NCBI GenBank assembly: GCA_963729795.1
Contig: CAVSPC010000046.1
Location: 1-64,000 of the forward strand
Origin: CAWBBA01 sp963729795
GTDB taxonomy: Bacteria; Desulfobacterota; Desulfomonilia; Desulfomonilales; Desulfomonilaceae
DNA length: 64,000 bases
Direction: 5' to 3'
Shown: one piece after another, positions 9,455-18,522 of the stretch
Position numbering within the stretch: position 1 is the first letter of the stretch
Layout of the letters: the number at the start of each line of letters is the position of its first letter
Notes under the pieces: model-generated
What the model was told of the DNA's origin: nothing
The model's input: only the letters and a program-made list of their open reading frames with translations
The model's database searches: none
Translations under genes and position numbers: made by a program

Positions 9455-10546
9455 CTAGAAGACCGAGAAAGTGGTTCCAGGGGTGGTAAGGACGTTCACG
9501 AGTGATGCCACATCTGCCACTGCAGCCACGTACTGCCTCATGAAAACCTGAACATCTCCGATAAAAGTCCTGGGCACATATATGACGTCATACGGCTTCA
9601 CAAGGATGGCGGATGACATATCTCCAACATCGAGAGTCTTTTTCAGATCCAAGCGCCGACCTATGGGTTTTCCGTTCACGTCCTTCGAGATAAGGATCAC
9701 GCTGGTGAGGTCCGCTTGATCCTCGATTGCTCCCTGAGCCAGGGCAATGGCCTGTAGCGGAGTTATGGGCTGCTTTAGGTCATAGGCTCCGGGTCTTTGC
9801 ACTTGACCGAGAACGTAGACCTTCCGAGATTGGGCTTGCGCAAGCGACAGAGATGCCACCACGTGCTTTAGCGGCCCAGCCCCATAGCGCTCATTGACGG
9901 TTTTCTCCACTTCTCTCACAGTATGACCCACCGCCAATATTCTCTCTTTTAGGATCGGCAAATCAATAGTCCCGTCGGGGTTTACCAAAACTGTGGTCTG
10001 CTGTCCTCCTGTGAGAGTGGTTAAGGATTCCACGAGCCTCTTAATTTTCTGATAGAAGCTCACCACGTTGACCGTGACCATCTTGTAGTTCTTGAGTTCC
10101 CCCCTGGCTTCATCTTTGGTAAATATATTTGTTTCCAGATACTTGTTCTCAATTTGTCTGGCAAGGGCCTCAGGCGTAAGGCCGGCTGCCCTGATGTCAC
10201 CCACTCCGGGAAGCGTAATCATTCCATCGGGGCGGATAGTTACCTTTCTGTTCAGTGAAGGGTCCAGAATAAATTCAATGTCTATCTCGTCCAAGGTGTC
10301 CAGCCGGTAAGAACCTTGCGGAATGGACCATTCTGTCTGATAAATAACCCGGAGACTATCGTCGGGCCCAATACGATAATTTCGACATACTATGTCGAAT
10401 GCCTGAGCTAGATCGTAGGAATCAGGAGGCTTTTGGGGACCGGGGGACGGCCGAAAAGGGGAGGGTATTAGACCGATGCACCCCGTCAAGGTCAGACAGG
10501 CCAAGCAGACCCACGCCAACCTAGTTGGTTTCTCCGTTAGTCTCAT
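9455..10546 (-). CDS. Polysaccharide export lipoprotein (Wza/GfcE-like)
   Basis: A 363-residue lipoprotein: signal peptide with lipobox LTGC (Cys23 from the ATG at 10546), then a Poly_export/SLBB arrangement. DYRIGPDD-like NYRIGPDDSL opens the first domain, VTIRPDGMITLPGVGDI marks its core, and VYVLGQVQRPGAYDL begins a SLBB domain. Wza-type proteins form the outer-membrane channel for capsule or EPS and work with Wzc-type kinases such as the one at 5755. A TTG at 10567 is a less likely start. The gene is divergent from the CpsB-like phosphatase, sharing a 560-base control region. Confidence 0.88.
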   Translation of the reverse strand: MRLTEKPTRLAWVCLACLTLTGCIGLIPSPFRPSPGPQKPPDSYDLAQAFDIVCRNYRIGPDDSLRVIYQTEWSIPQGSYRLDTLDEIDIEFILDPSLNRKVTIRPDGMITLPGVGDIRAAGLTPEALARQIENKYLETNIFTKDEARGELKNYKMVTVNVVSFYQKIKRLVESLTTLTGGQQTTVLVNPDGTIDLPILKERILAVGHTVREVEKTVNERYGAGPLKHVVASLSLAQAQSRKVYVLGQVQRPGAYDLKQPITPLQAIALAQGAIEDQADLTSVILISKDVNGKPIGRRLDLKKTLDVGDMSSAILVKPYDVIYVPRTFIGDVQVFMRQYVAAVADVASLVNVLTTPGTTFSVF

Positions 10547-11108
10547 GGACTGAACAACTTTCCCCAACCTATCAAAACAAAATACGACTACATTAGACCA
10601 TGATTGGTATTAAGACGTCACAACTGAAAAGCGGGACATCCAGCCGGCTTTCACGTAGCCGCCTGACCGGACCTCCATGCATTTACGATCAATAGTCCTC
10701 TTGAACCCCCTTTTACCCCTGCGGATGGCGGAAAGAGCTTCTCGACCTTCTCATGCCAACTCCGGAACCGGCTTTCACCGCTCCTGCCGCGACTCAGACG
10801 CAGTCATCTTCCGCTGCATTCCAGCCCGTTGCCTTCTCCTCGCCCATGTCAAGGCCCGAGAGCTTACTCTCCTGGGCCTTACCGCATCGGCAGGCAAAAG
10901 TATGTTCGTATAGTTCCTGACCAGCCCGAGAAAGACAATGAGACTGCACAATGAATCATTGTGTCAAACTAGTCAAGCATTATTTTCGTTCCAGCGTAAG
11001 TCAAACTGTGAGACAATGCGCACGTAATCACAGACAGTTGGCCCGCTCCATCAAACTGCCTTGTGGGCACTGGTAATACATTGACACAACTAAACTGAGG
11101 CTAAGGCA
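10547..11108. other. Divergent control region of the EPS genes
   Basis: About 560 bases between the Wza-like gene and the phosphatase gene. It carries a 17-base perfect palindrome at 10947-10963. A 78-codon open frame at 10677-10913 has no codon or protein features of a gene. The region close to 11109 offers a weak AAGG ribosome-binding site for the phosphatase. Confidence 0.45.
10947..10963. promoter_or_regulatory. 17-base operator-like palindrome
   Basis: CACAATGA-A-TCATTGTG is a perfect inverted repeat with a one-base centre, the size of a dimeric repressor or activator site. It lies about 145 bases before the phosphatase start and 400 before the Wza-like start. No T run follows, so a terminator role is unlikely. 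Confidence 0.5.
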
Positions 11109-11885
11109 ATGATAGACACGCACAATCACCTTCTCCCGGGCATTGACGACGGGGCCCGAGACATGGAGGAAACCTTGAGTATGTGCCGGGTGGCTCTGGA
11201 TGATGGAATTGGAGTCATCGCCGCAACCCCTCATTCTTTTGACGGAAAGTTTCGCAATGACGTGGACTCAATAAAATCGCTTGTCTTGAAACTGAACGCA
11301 AGACTGAGTTCAGCCGATCTCGATTTAAGAATTGTACCGGGAATGGAGGTTCGGATTGTCGCAGACCTTGTTGAACTCGTGGCAGATGGAAAAATTCTCC
11401 CGCTGAACGAAGGGAAGTACATTCTGCTGGAATTTCATCCTTCTCAATTGCCTGCGGGTTTCGAAAACTTGGCTCGCCATCTTGCCTCGTCAGGGTTTGG
11501 CCTCATCCTTGGTCATCCTGAAAAGAACTCGGTGATTCAAGGCGCACCGGAATATCTTTTCCATTTGTTGAACAAGTTCAAACCGTGGGATATTCTCATT
11601 CAGGTCTCGGCGGATGCCTTGACGGGAGAGCACGGATTCCGCGCGGCAAGGACAGCCAAAACCCTTTTCAGGCACAACCTTGTGCACATCATCGCGACTG
11701 ACGCTCATTCGTCGGACAAGAGAGCTCCACGCTTGTCCGAGGCGGTGGAGGTCGCCTCGAGTCTGATTGGAAGAGAAAGCGCCCTGAAAATGGTTCATGA
11801 AATACCTAAGGCGGTGCTCGAAGGAGGAGCCTTTCCGGAACCGCAAGTACCCAAGAATCCGCGGCGTTGGTGGCGGATCTTCTGA
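11109..11885 (+). CDS. PHP-type tyrosine-protein phosphatase (CpsB/YwqE family)
   Basis: 258 residues beginning with the metal-binding MIDTHNHLLPGIDDGA, followed by TPHSFDG, GMEVRI, the LEFHPS strand, LGHPEKN and TDAHSS: the full set of His/Asp ligands of the CpsB/YwqE PHP phosphatases. These manganese-dependent enzymes remove phosphate from the Tyr tail of BY-kinases, so this is the natural antagonist of the kinase at 5755. Length matches the family (about 250). Confidence 0.9.
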   Translation: MIDTHNHLLPGIDDGARDMEETLSMCRVALDDGIGVIAATPHSFDGKFRNDVDSIKSLVLKLNARLSSADLDLRIVPGMEVRIVADLVELVADGKILPLNEGKYILLEFHPSQLPAGFENLARHLASSGFGLILGHPEKNSVIQGAPEYLFHLLNKFKPWDILIQVSADALTGEHGFRAARTAKTLFRHNLVHIIATDAHSSDKRAPRLSEAVEVASSLIGRESALKMVHEIPKAVLEGGAFPEPQVPKNPRRWWRIF

Positions 11886-12307
11886 CGCAAGTTCGCGCTC
11901 CGGAAAGTTGTAACCGCCGAGTTCCGCAGGGAAATCGCTGAGGCTGACTTGTTCCCGGTGCTGAAATTCCACAATTCCGGAAAAGGCCGTCTCGGACGCT
12001 GGCGCCGACGCATGCCAGAACATTGCGGGAACTAAACGTCCGGCGGATATGTAATACAAAACTTGAGATTCAAATACTAACATGGTAGAATATGTGCATA
12101 GAGTTGCGCTGCAAGCCATAATTCATAAGCATTTGAGTGTTGTCAAGCGTCGGCCCGCTCCGAGAGCAGAGGACTTGCCTTGTTGATATCGCAGGAGATT
12201 CCATTCTGCTCAAACGGAAACTCGAAGCTGGCTACCCCATGTTGGCGCAAACGAAAGTTGCAACGCATCGTTGCAATTTGCCTTCCCTTCTAGGACACGC
12301 TGAGGGT
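11886..12307. other. Intergenic region
   Basis: About 420 bases. An in-frame extension of the next gene back to 12137 is open but lacks protein character; the signal peptide shows that the real start is near 12308. I see no other feature. Confidence 0.4.
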
Positions 12308-12880
12308 ATGAGTCGCTCCATGAAGACCAAGTTCCTTTCCAATATTTTGCTCGCGGCAATTCCGGCGATCCTATTGTCGAACATTGCTATAGCCGGGGAA
12401 ACAGGCTGTGAGGCTCTCAGGAAGGACTTGGATGTAAAGCGACAGCGAATGGCGGGTTACCTTGTGACGCTCGACAAAGTGCGCGACAAAGGGAATCCTG
12501 AATTGGAATCGTGGTTGAAAAACAAGATCAATGACCTTCTCGATGCTATACACAAGGCGGAAGAAATTGCCGACTGCCCCAAAGGGCCGGCACGCGGGCC
12601 CACCGAAGGAGTCAGCCCGGTCAAATCCGATGCCGGCGAGTACGCAACCAAGAGCTGCGGGGAACTCAGAGCAATGCTTGTTCAAATTTTGCGAAGATCC
12701 AACCCACTGAAGAGGAGGGAGCACAGTACGTTTTCAGAGCTCACTCCTGCGGAGAAGTCGCTTTTGCAGGAATCCGAAAGAGAATTGAAGGCAGTAAACA
12801 CCATGTTAAAGGCAAGATGCACTCGTGAACCGGTCGTCGGGTGGGCGCATGGAGGAAAGAAGCGAAGGAGCCATCCGTAA
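12308..12880 (+). CDS. Secreted protein of unknown function
   Basis: Starting at the ATG at 12308 (or the ATG at 12320), about 190 residues with a signal peptide ending near IAIAGET. The mature protein is mostly helical and charged, with a repeated pattern of Cys: CEAL, DCPKG, SCGELR and a late Cys, possibly two disulfides. Two similar helical halves (CEALRKDL... and CGELRAML...) separated by a Pro/Gly linker suggest an internal duplication. No family recognised. It stands alone. Confidence 0.6.
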   Translation: MSRSMKTKFLSNILLAAIPAILLSNIAIAGETGCEALRKDLDVKRQRMAGYLVTLDKVRDKGNPELESWLKNKINDLLDAIHKAEEIADCPKGPARGPTEGVSPVKSDAGEYATKSCGELRAMLVQILRRSNPLKRREHSTFSELTPAEKSLLQESERELKAVNTMLKARCTREPVVGWAHGGKKRRSHP

Positions 12881-12940
12881 TTGCACGATCAGCGACAGGC
12901 AATGACCCTGAAGTCGCTTACGAACTCATGCCGGCCGTAA

Positions 12941-13906
12941 TTAAGCTGTACTGTCCTTTCGGATAATATGTTGATAGGCTTCCCGGATCTGGTGAAATTT
13001 CTCGTTGGCAAATTCTACAAAATCAGCCGGCAACCCTTTTCCTTGAATTACATCTGGATGATACTGTTTCACCAGACTGCGATAATTTGCTTTAATCTCT
13101 TCAACGCCGTCGGTCTTCTTGCATCTGAGAATGGCATAGTACTGGTCGATATCAGCAGGTTCCTGACCGCTCTGCTCCTGCGGAGCGTACTTGTGGAATT
13201 GAGCCCCATATGCTTTAAGAAGTTCCAGCAAATCGTCCCAACCCGTCTTGAAGGCGATGTCAAGGGGAGTCTCTTCGTACCTGTTTTTGGCATTAACGTC
13301 GGCGCCTGCCTTGATGAGTAGCTGCACCATTTCCAGATCTCCACTCGCAACAGCTCCCATCAATGCAGTCTTTCCGCTTGTCCGGCTTTTAAAATCAACT
13401 TTGGCGCCGCAACCCACCAGGATTCCGACAATTTCGTGGTGCTTTCTCTCAGATGCTCTTATTAGCGCTGTTTTTCCACTTTTCCCTCCCGTGGCATTAA
13501 CGCGAGCTCCGACTTTCAGCAAATATTTCACGATCTCAATATGTCCGTTCTGGGAGGCCACCATCAAGCCTGTTTTCCCACCGCTCGCTCTTCTGACATT
13601 AACGTTGATTCCAGCCTTCAAAAAACGCCTTACGTCAGCCAATCTGCCCGATTCGCATGCCCCCAGGAATTCTCTCACCGGTTGGGTTCTCATTTTCGAT
13701 CTCGGCGAGGTCGGCCACCATATGCTAAGCGATTTGGCCATCTCGGATTTGCGGGAAATTTGAGCGAGGTTCTGTTGGGTCTTTAGTTTGCAGAATCCTC
13801 CGAACAAGCGTTTCATCCTGAGCTTGATATAGAATACGGCAAGTACGAGACCGGTGCCTGCGACTCCCAACAAGAACAGATCTATGATGAACTGCGAGTT
13901 ACCCAT
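12941..13906 (-). CDS. Membrane-anchored ankyrin-repeat protein with C-terminal J domain
   Basis: From the ATG at 13906, 321 residues. Residues about 5-28 form one transmembrane helix (FIIDLFLLGVAG...). Residues about 75-235 contain four to five ankyrin repeats, with the usual GKTALM/TALI starts and VQLLIKAGADVN ends. Residues about 250-315 form a J domain: helix DQYYAIL, KANYRSLVKQY, the invariant HPD at about 283-285, and helix III HQIREAY. J domains stimulate the Hsp70 DnaK; the ankyrin repeats presumably bind a client. The combination resembles DjlA only in having a membrane anchor and C-terminal J domain. A TTG at 13927 is an alternative start. Downstream and upstream genes are unrelated. 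Confidence 0.85.
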   Translation of the reverse strand: MGNSQFIIDLFLLGVAGTGLVLAVFYIKLRMKRLFGGFCKLKTQQNLAQISRKSEMAKSLSIWWPTSPRSKMRTQPVREFLGACESGRLADVRRFLKAGINVNVRRASGGKTGLMVASQNGHIEIVKYLLKVGARVNATGGKSGKTALIRASERKHHEIVGILVGCGAKVDFKSRTSGKTALMGAVASGDLEMVQLLIKAGADVNAKNRYEETPLDIAFKTGWDDLLELLKAYGAQFHKYAPQEQSGQEPADIDQYYAILRCKKTDGVEEIKANYRSLVKQYHPDVIQGKGLPADFVEFANEKFHQIREAYQHIIRKDSTA

Positions 13907-14781
13907 TGCACCAAGGAACGAGGTCAAACTTGCATCTCTGTCGAAGCCCTCGCGACAATTCGCCCTATTATGCGGATAATCGCATCTCTAGACTCACACA
14001 AACAAAGCGCATCAACTGTTTGGCTTGCCAAGATACTGCACAGTTTGCCCCAGAGACCAAAGCTTACCTGATGAAAAAGACCTTACCCGACTGACAATAA
14101 CGACCAATTGGTTGACCAATCCACTACTCGAGCCATGTGCGGCCCGAAAGCCCGACACACAAGTATTTCTATGATAGTCTTCGGGGGCATTTCGATCAAG
14201 AAAATTGTTAAGAAGTGGTAAGGATTCAGTTAGTGTGGCTGGCTCAATCCAGTTTCGCTATCTTCCTTAATTTTTGGAGCAGGAGTGCTGCATCCCCACA
14301 CCTCAATACGGGCATGCCCCATGACACCCTAGGATATCGTATGCCTGGCCCTGGCGCGGAGAGAAGTTTTAAATGCGGTGCACTACATTGGCGTAGGTTT
14401 GTCGCCGCTTAACCTTGTATCCGGTGAGACGAAGCAATCTTTTCCCTTAAGCCGCGAGAATACTTCTCTGCGGCACCTTGAATTTCACTACTTTCGATGA
14501 CGGTAATGGTGGCATACGCAGCCCAAGCGGATGAGTCTGGCGGCATCACGAACCCCTTGGCAAGGTATCCAACATGATATATACTCCGTTTCCTGAGAAG
14601 CTTGACCGGAGCGCAGCGAGCGCCTAAAGCATCAGTTTCTCGTTTGAGGCATGAGCCGAATTTTGACATCTCGAAAACGTCGGCGACCGAAATCCTTCTC
14701 TGGATTCGCCGGTTATAATTCCGTTCTCCGGTGACGGGACACACCCCAATCGTCATCGGACGAAGGCGCCAGGTAACATCC
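13907..14781. other. Long non-coding stretch before the first substrate-binding protein
   Basis: About 875 bases without a credible gene. A 196-codon reverse frame (14409-14999) is open but its product has no domain character and covers the duplicated leader of the next gene, so I reject it. I see no tRNA, terminator or repeat in the stretch up to 14781. Confidence 0.45.
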
Positions 14782-14989
14782 CCATGATTCATAGATGGCG
14801 TCCCCAAATTCATTTTGCGGCCTTTCGTATTCCATGTCCTTGATTCAGCCGATGCTGCAACATCGGCCCACTTCATATTCCGGGAGGTGATCACCGAAAA
14901 GAACCGCCAGACACCTACGAGTGCCAAACCCCGCGGTGCAGGTTTGGCAAACCATTCTAAACTTTCCCATCGTACGAGGAGGGAGCGAC
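14782..14989 (+). promoter_or_regulatory. Duplicated leader region, copy 1
   Basis: About 208 bases before the start codon closely resemble 18312-18522. Conserved parts are a hairpin (GCCGATG at 14848-14854 with CATCGGC at 14861-14867, 6-base loop), the perfect palindrome GGTGATCACC at 14886-14895, and the ribosome-binding site GAGGAGGGAG. Conservation outside coding sequence suggests a shared promoter, operator or RNA leader. Confidence 0.6.
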
Positions 14990-16186
14990 ATGAATGCATT
15001 GAAGAAGATTTTGTTTGTGATTATCCTTGTTACTCTGGCGACTTGGATTGGCTGGGCTCCGCCGGCATTGTCCGCCGGCGCTGTCAAGATAGGCTTCATG
15101 GCCCCTTATGTAGGCGTTTATGCGAAGTTGGGCATGGACATGGACAAAGGCTTCAAAATGTACATGGATGAAGTCGGGTGGAAAGGCGGCGGCCGCAAGA
15201 TAGTGATGATAAAGTCTGATACCGAGGCCAAGCCGTCCTTGGGACCCACCAAAGCCAAGGAGCTTGTCGAAAAGGACAAGGTCGACCTTATAGCCGGCAT
15301 CGTACACAGTGGGGTGGCAATGTCCATCAGAGATTATGTCACCGAAAAGAAGATTCCCGTTGTCATTACCAACGCCGGCGCACCAGAGCTCACCTCAACT
15401 AGAAAAAGCCCCTACATATTCCGCGTGTCATTCGCAAATGGCCAACAGGACCTTGCGGGGGGCTGGTATGCGTATAACAAAGAGGGCTACAAGAAAATGG
15501 TGCTCTTCGCGGCTGACTATTCCGCCGGCCACGACAAGGCAAATGGTTTTATGAAATATTTCAAAGGGTCAGGTGGCATCGTCCTCAAAGAGATTTATCC
15601 TCCTTTGTCCACGCAAGACTTCGGCCCCTACCTTCTTGATGCCAGAAAATTGGCCAAGGAGATTAACGCAACCTGGGGTTTCGAATCAGGAAGCGACTCG
15701 ATTCGTTTTGTTACCCAATACGCAGAATTCGGCTTGAAGCAGATGGCCCCGTTGTTCTGCGTGGGTGATACGATTGATGACGCTTTCATCCCATCAATGG
15801 GTGACGCGGCCTTGGGCGCCAAAACATATACCCACTATTGCATTTCAATAGATAATCCGCAAAACAAGAAGTTCGTCGCGGACTACCGCAAGAAATACAA
15901 GGAAGATCCCAGCATGTTCTCAGAAGCGGGATATATTGGGGCGAAGGCCATCGTTGAGACACTTAACGGGATTCATGGCAAAGTCGAAGACAAAGATGCG
16001 TTCCTGTCCACGATGAGGAAGGTGTCATTCGCGGCACCTCGCGGCCCATTCAAATACGATGCCAATCAGAACGTCATCGAGAATGTGTACATCACAAAAG
16101 TTCAAAAGGTTGGGAATAAGCTTCTCAATGTGGTGAAGGACGTAGTCCCGAATGTCGATCAAAACTGGACCCCCCCTAAGAAGTAA
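14990..16186 (+). CDS. HAAT-family ABC transporter substrate-binding protein, copy 1
   Basis: 398 residues with a signal peptide (hydrophobic core 7-25, PALSAG cleavage) and a type-1 periplasmic binding fold of the LivJ/LivK kind: VKIGFMAPYVG at the mature N-terminus, DTEAKPSLGPTKAKELV, LIAGIVHSGVA, and the cleft segment VITNAGAP. The start at 14990 is fixed by GGAGGGAG seven bases upstream and by the signal peptide; an ATG at 14921 is not used. Such proteins feed LivHMGF-like permeases with amino acids, aliphatic amides or aromatic acids. No permease or ATPase gene is in the window. The aryl-acid ligase downstream suggests an organic or aromatic acid ligand (inference). Confidence 0.9.
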   Translation: MNALKKILFVIILVTLATWIGWAPPALSAGAVKIGFMAPYVGVYAKLGMDMDKGFKMYMDEVGWKGGGRKIVMIKSDTEAKPSLGPTKAKELVEKDKVDLIAGIVHSGVAMSIRDYVTEKKIPVVITNAGAPELTSTRKSPYIFRVSFANGQQDLAGGWYAYNKEGYKKMVLFAADYSAGHDKANGFMKYFKGSGGIVLKEIYPPLSTQDFGPYLLDARKLAKEINATWGFESGSDSIRFVTQYAEFGLKQMAPLFCVGDTIDDAFIPSMGDAALGAKTYTHYCISIDNPQNKKFVADYRKKYKEDPSMFSEAGYIGAKAIVETLNGIHGKVEDKDAFLSTMRKVSFAAPRGPFKYDANQNVIENVYITKVQKVGNKLLNVVKDVVPNVDQNWTPPKK

Positions 16187-16200
16187 TTTCCGTCTGTCTA

Positions 16201-16246
16201 TTCTTCGGGGCCACAGATCCGACAAGGATTTGAAGGCCCCGAAGAA
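16201..16246 (+). terminator. Hairpin after substrate-binding protein copy 1
   Basis: A 12-bp perfect stem (TTCTTCGGGGCC at 16201-16212 with its complement at 16235-16246) begins 15 bases after the stop codon. There is no T run, so rather than a full terminator it may protect the upstream mRNA and lower ligase expression, as hairpins after binding-protein genes often do. The same hairpin follows copy 2. Confidence 0.55.
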
Positions 16247-16311
16247 CCTCCGAAAGGTCCTCACCAACAGCCCCCAATTCCCCTTGAGTCAAGAAACAAG
16301 GAGTGCAACGT

Positions 16312-17985
16312 ATGGAAGGTTTCACCGGATGGCCGACTGAATTTGCCCGGAAATACCGGTCTGCCGGTTATTGGCTCGACAAAACCATCAGTGAAGTTGT
16401 GGATGAGAGTTTTGCTCGGTTCGAGTCGCGAACAGCTCTTATAGTGGACACCGGGCAGAAGTTCACCTACGGGGAGTTGGGGAAACTAGTAAACCGGCTG
16501 GCTCTGCACCTGAATAGTCTGGGGTTGGAGGTTTACGATCGGCTGGTATTGCACATGCCCAACGTGGCCGAACTGGTGATTACTTACCTGGCCGCTATCA
16601 AAGCGGGAGTGATTCCCATCATGGCGCTTGCTGCCCACCGGGAGGCAGAGATCGGATACTTTACCAAGCTCTCCGAGGCGCGGGCTCTGGCAGTCACCGC
16701 TTCTTTCAAGCGCTTCGACTATCAGGATATGGCATCGGCAGTTCAGGCTGAAAATCCTACCCTGGAGTATATGCTCGTCGCGGGTGGCGAGCCAAGAAAG
16801 GGTTATCACTCCATTGATGCTTTTCTAGCGGATCCGATCGAGGAAAGAGTGAGCACCGCCAGCCTTCCAAGGCCGGATCCCGATCTGCCCGCGGCGATAA
16901 TTCTCTCCGGCGGCACCACCGGCGACCCGAAGCTCGTTCCCCATACACACAACGATTACGTATATATTTCAAGGCGCAATGCCGAAATTTGTGAGTTTGA
17001 TCAGGACACCGTCACGCTGATTGCGATACCGCAAGGCCACAATTTCGCTCTGGCCACCCCGGGTCTTCAGTCGGTGCTCTTTAGTGGCGGTTGCGAGGTC
17101 CTGTCAAGCGACCCGTCGCCAGGTGGAATGATGGGGTTGATACAAAAACATCAAGTCACGCATTGTTCGGCAGTTCCAACAATAATCCTGGGGATGCTCG
17201 ATCACCCGAAACTCTCCGACTATGACCTGAGCTCGCTGAAGGTTATTTTGACCGGCGGGGCAAAATTGAACCCGGAGGTAGCCATACGCATACGGCCTGA
17301 ACTCGGCTGCGAAGTCCAACAAGTGCTTGGCATGGCAGAAGGTTTTTTGTTCTGGACGCGGCTCGGAGAACCGGATGAAATCAATCTTTACACCCAGGGG
17401 CGTCCTCAGTCGCCTGCTGACGAGCTGAGGATCGTGGACCCAGCTACGGGAGCCGACGTTCCCTCGGGCGAGATGGGAGAGGTTTGGGGCCGCGGCCCCC
17501 ATACTATTCGTGGATATTATCGTGCCCCTGAACGCAATGCTGTAGCATTCACACCCGACGGATTCTACAAGACGGGCGACCTGGTTCGGCTCCATCCCAG
17601 CGGGAACGTGATATACGAAGGCCGCATTAAAGATTGCATCAACCGAGGCGGTGAGAAAATAAGCGCGGAAGAAATTGAAAATCATATCTTGGCGCACCCC
17701 AAAGTGGCCAACTGTTCCTGCGTCGCCATGCCGGATCCTATACTTGGGGAACGCACTTGCGCTTTCGTGATCCCAACTCCTGGAGCAGAGCTGACTTTGG
17801 AGGCACTTTGTGAATTCCTTGTTAATGAACGCAAGATAGCTAAATTCAAGCTTCCGGAGCGTCTTGAGTTGGTGGAGGCTTTCCCGGTGACTGCTGTGGG
17901 CAAGCTCAGCAAGAAAATGCTTCGCGAGATGATAGCGGCAAAAGTTCAGGCTGAGAGACAAGCCAATCGGGCCGTTGCACGTTGA
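16312..17985 (+). CDS. EntE/DhbE-like aryl-acid AMP ligase (ANL superfamily)
   Basis: 557 residues, full length for a (2,3-dihydroxybenzoyl)adenylate synthase. The N-terminus MEGFTGWPTEFARKYRSAGYW is typical of this subgroup. Motifs: A3 SGGTTGDPK near 200, PHTHNDY just after, GMAEG with FWTRLGEPDE, the A7 TGD, A8 GRIKDCINRGGEKI, and the C-terminal catalytic Lys in VGKLSKK. It adenylates an aromatic acid and passes it to CoA or a carrier-protein thiol. At the position of the Ser that contacts the 3-hydroxyl in EntE/DhbE (fifth after the Asn of THND) there is Ile, so 2,3-dihydroxybenzoate is doubtful. No siderophore NRPS is nearby, so CoA activation of an imported acid is more plausible. Start chosen from AAGGAG eight bases upstream of 16312. 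Confidence 0.85.
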   Translation: MEGFTGWPTEFARKYRSAGYWLDKTISEVVDESFARFESRTALIVDTGQKFTYGELGKLVNRLALHLNSLGLEVYDRLVLHMPNVAELVITYLAAIKAGVIPIMALAAHREAEIGYFTKLSEARALAVTASFKRFDYQDMASAVQAENPTLEYMLVAGGEPRKGYHSIDAFLADPIEERVSTASLPRPDPDLPAAIILSGGTTGDPKLVPHTHNDYVYISRRNAEICEFDQDTVTLIAIPQGHNFALATPGLQSVLFSGGCEVLSSDPSPGGMMGLIQKHQVTHCSAVPTIILGMLDHPKLSDYDLSSLKVILTGGAKLNPEVAIRIRPELGCEVQQVLGMAEGFLFWTRLGEPDEINLYTQGRPQSPADELRIVDPATGADVPSGEMGEVWGRGPHTIRGYYRAPERNAVAFTPDGFYKTGDLVRLHPSGNVIYEGRIKDCINRGGEKISAEEIENHILAHPKVANCSCVAMPDPILGERTCAFVIPTPGAELTLEALCEFLVNERKIAKFKLPERLELVEAFPVTAVGKLSKKMLREMIAAKVQAERQANRAVAR

Positions 17986-18311
17986 CAGTAGTTAGGAGAG
18001 ATCGGGCAACCTGACCGCTTTCCTTAGTTCCAGCAAGTTTTAGAGCGGGTTAAAGCATAATCCCTCTGTCGTGGTCTGAAAACATTGTCGTTGCCGGCGG
18101 ACTGAAGCAAGGCCTTACAGGTCAGGGGATAGGATAACCAGTTAAAGTTGACATTGGAGCCACATGCGCTACATATCAACCGTGGCACGCCTTCGATAAA
18201 GGACACTTCTTTCTCGGTATAGTTGCTGAAGTGGCACGATCAGCAGGATACTGAGCAAGGATGGCAAAAACGGACCAACCCCCGGAAAATAGATCGGCCC
18301 CCCACGCACTG
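17986..18311. other. Intergenic region
   Basis: About 325 bases. On the reverse strand a short frame (18024-18206) contains GVPRLICSACGSN, reminiscent of a zinc-finger antitoxin tail, but it lacks a start and the first CxxC; I regard it as chance or a remnant. Nothing else is visible. Confidence 0.35.
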
Positions 18312-18522
18312 CCATGCCCTATAGATGGCGTCCCCGAAATTGTTCTGCGGTCTTTCGCATTCCATGACATCGAATTCAGCCGATGCCACAATATCGGCCT
18401 ACAAGACATTCCAGGAGGTGATCACCGAAAAAAAACAAACACCGCCTATGAGTGCCATAACCCACGGCAGGGGGTTGGCAAAGCCATCAGAAACTTTTCC
18501 CATTGTATGAGGAGGGAGCGAC
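18312..18522 (+). promoter_or_regulatory. Duplicated leader region, copy 2
   Basis: Matches 14782-14989 over its length: the hairpin (GCCGATG at 18379-18385 with TATCGGC at 18392-18398) keeps pairing through a G-T wobble, the palindrome GGTGATCACC is at 18417-18426, and the GAGGAGGGAG ribosome-binding site is unchanged. Confidence 0.6.

Noticed and set aside
10677..10913. 78-codon plus frame between Wza-like and phosphatase genes
   Set aside because: Composition unlike a protein, no ribosome-binding site, and it lies in an obvious divergent promoter region.
14409..14999. 196-codon reverse frame over the leader of the first binding protein
   Set aside because: No domain character, overlaps a conserved regulatory leader and the signal peptide start, and its duplicate on copy 2 is not open.
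18024..18206. Possible MqsA/YgiT-like zinc-finger remnant (LICSACGS)
   Set aside because: Only one CxxC, no start codon in context and no toxin gene; too short to support.
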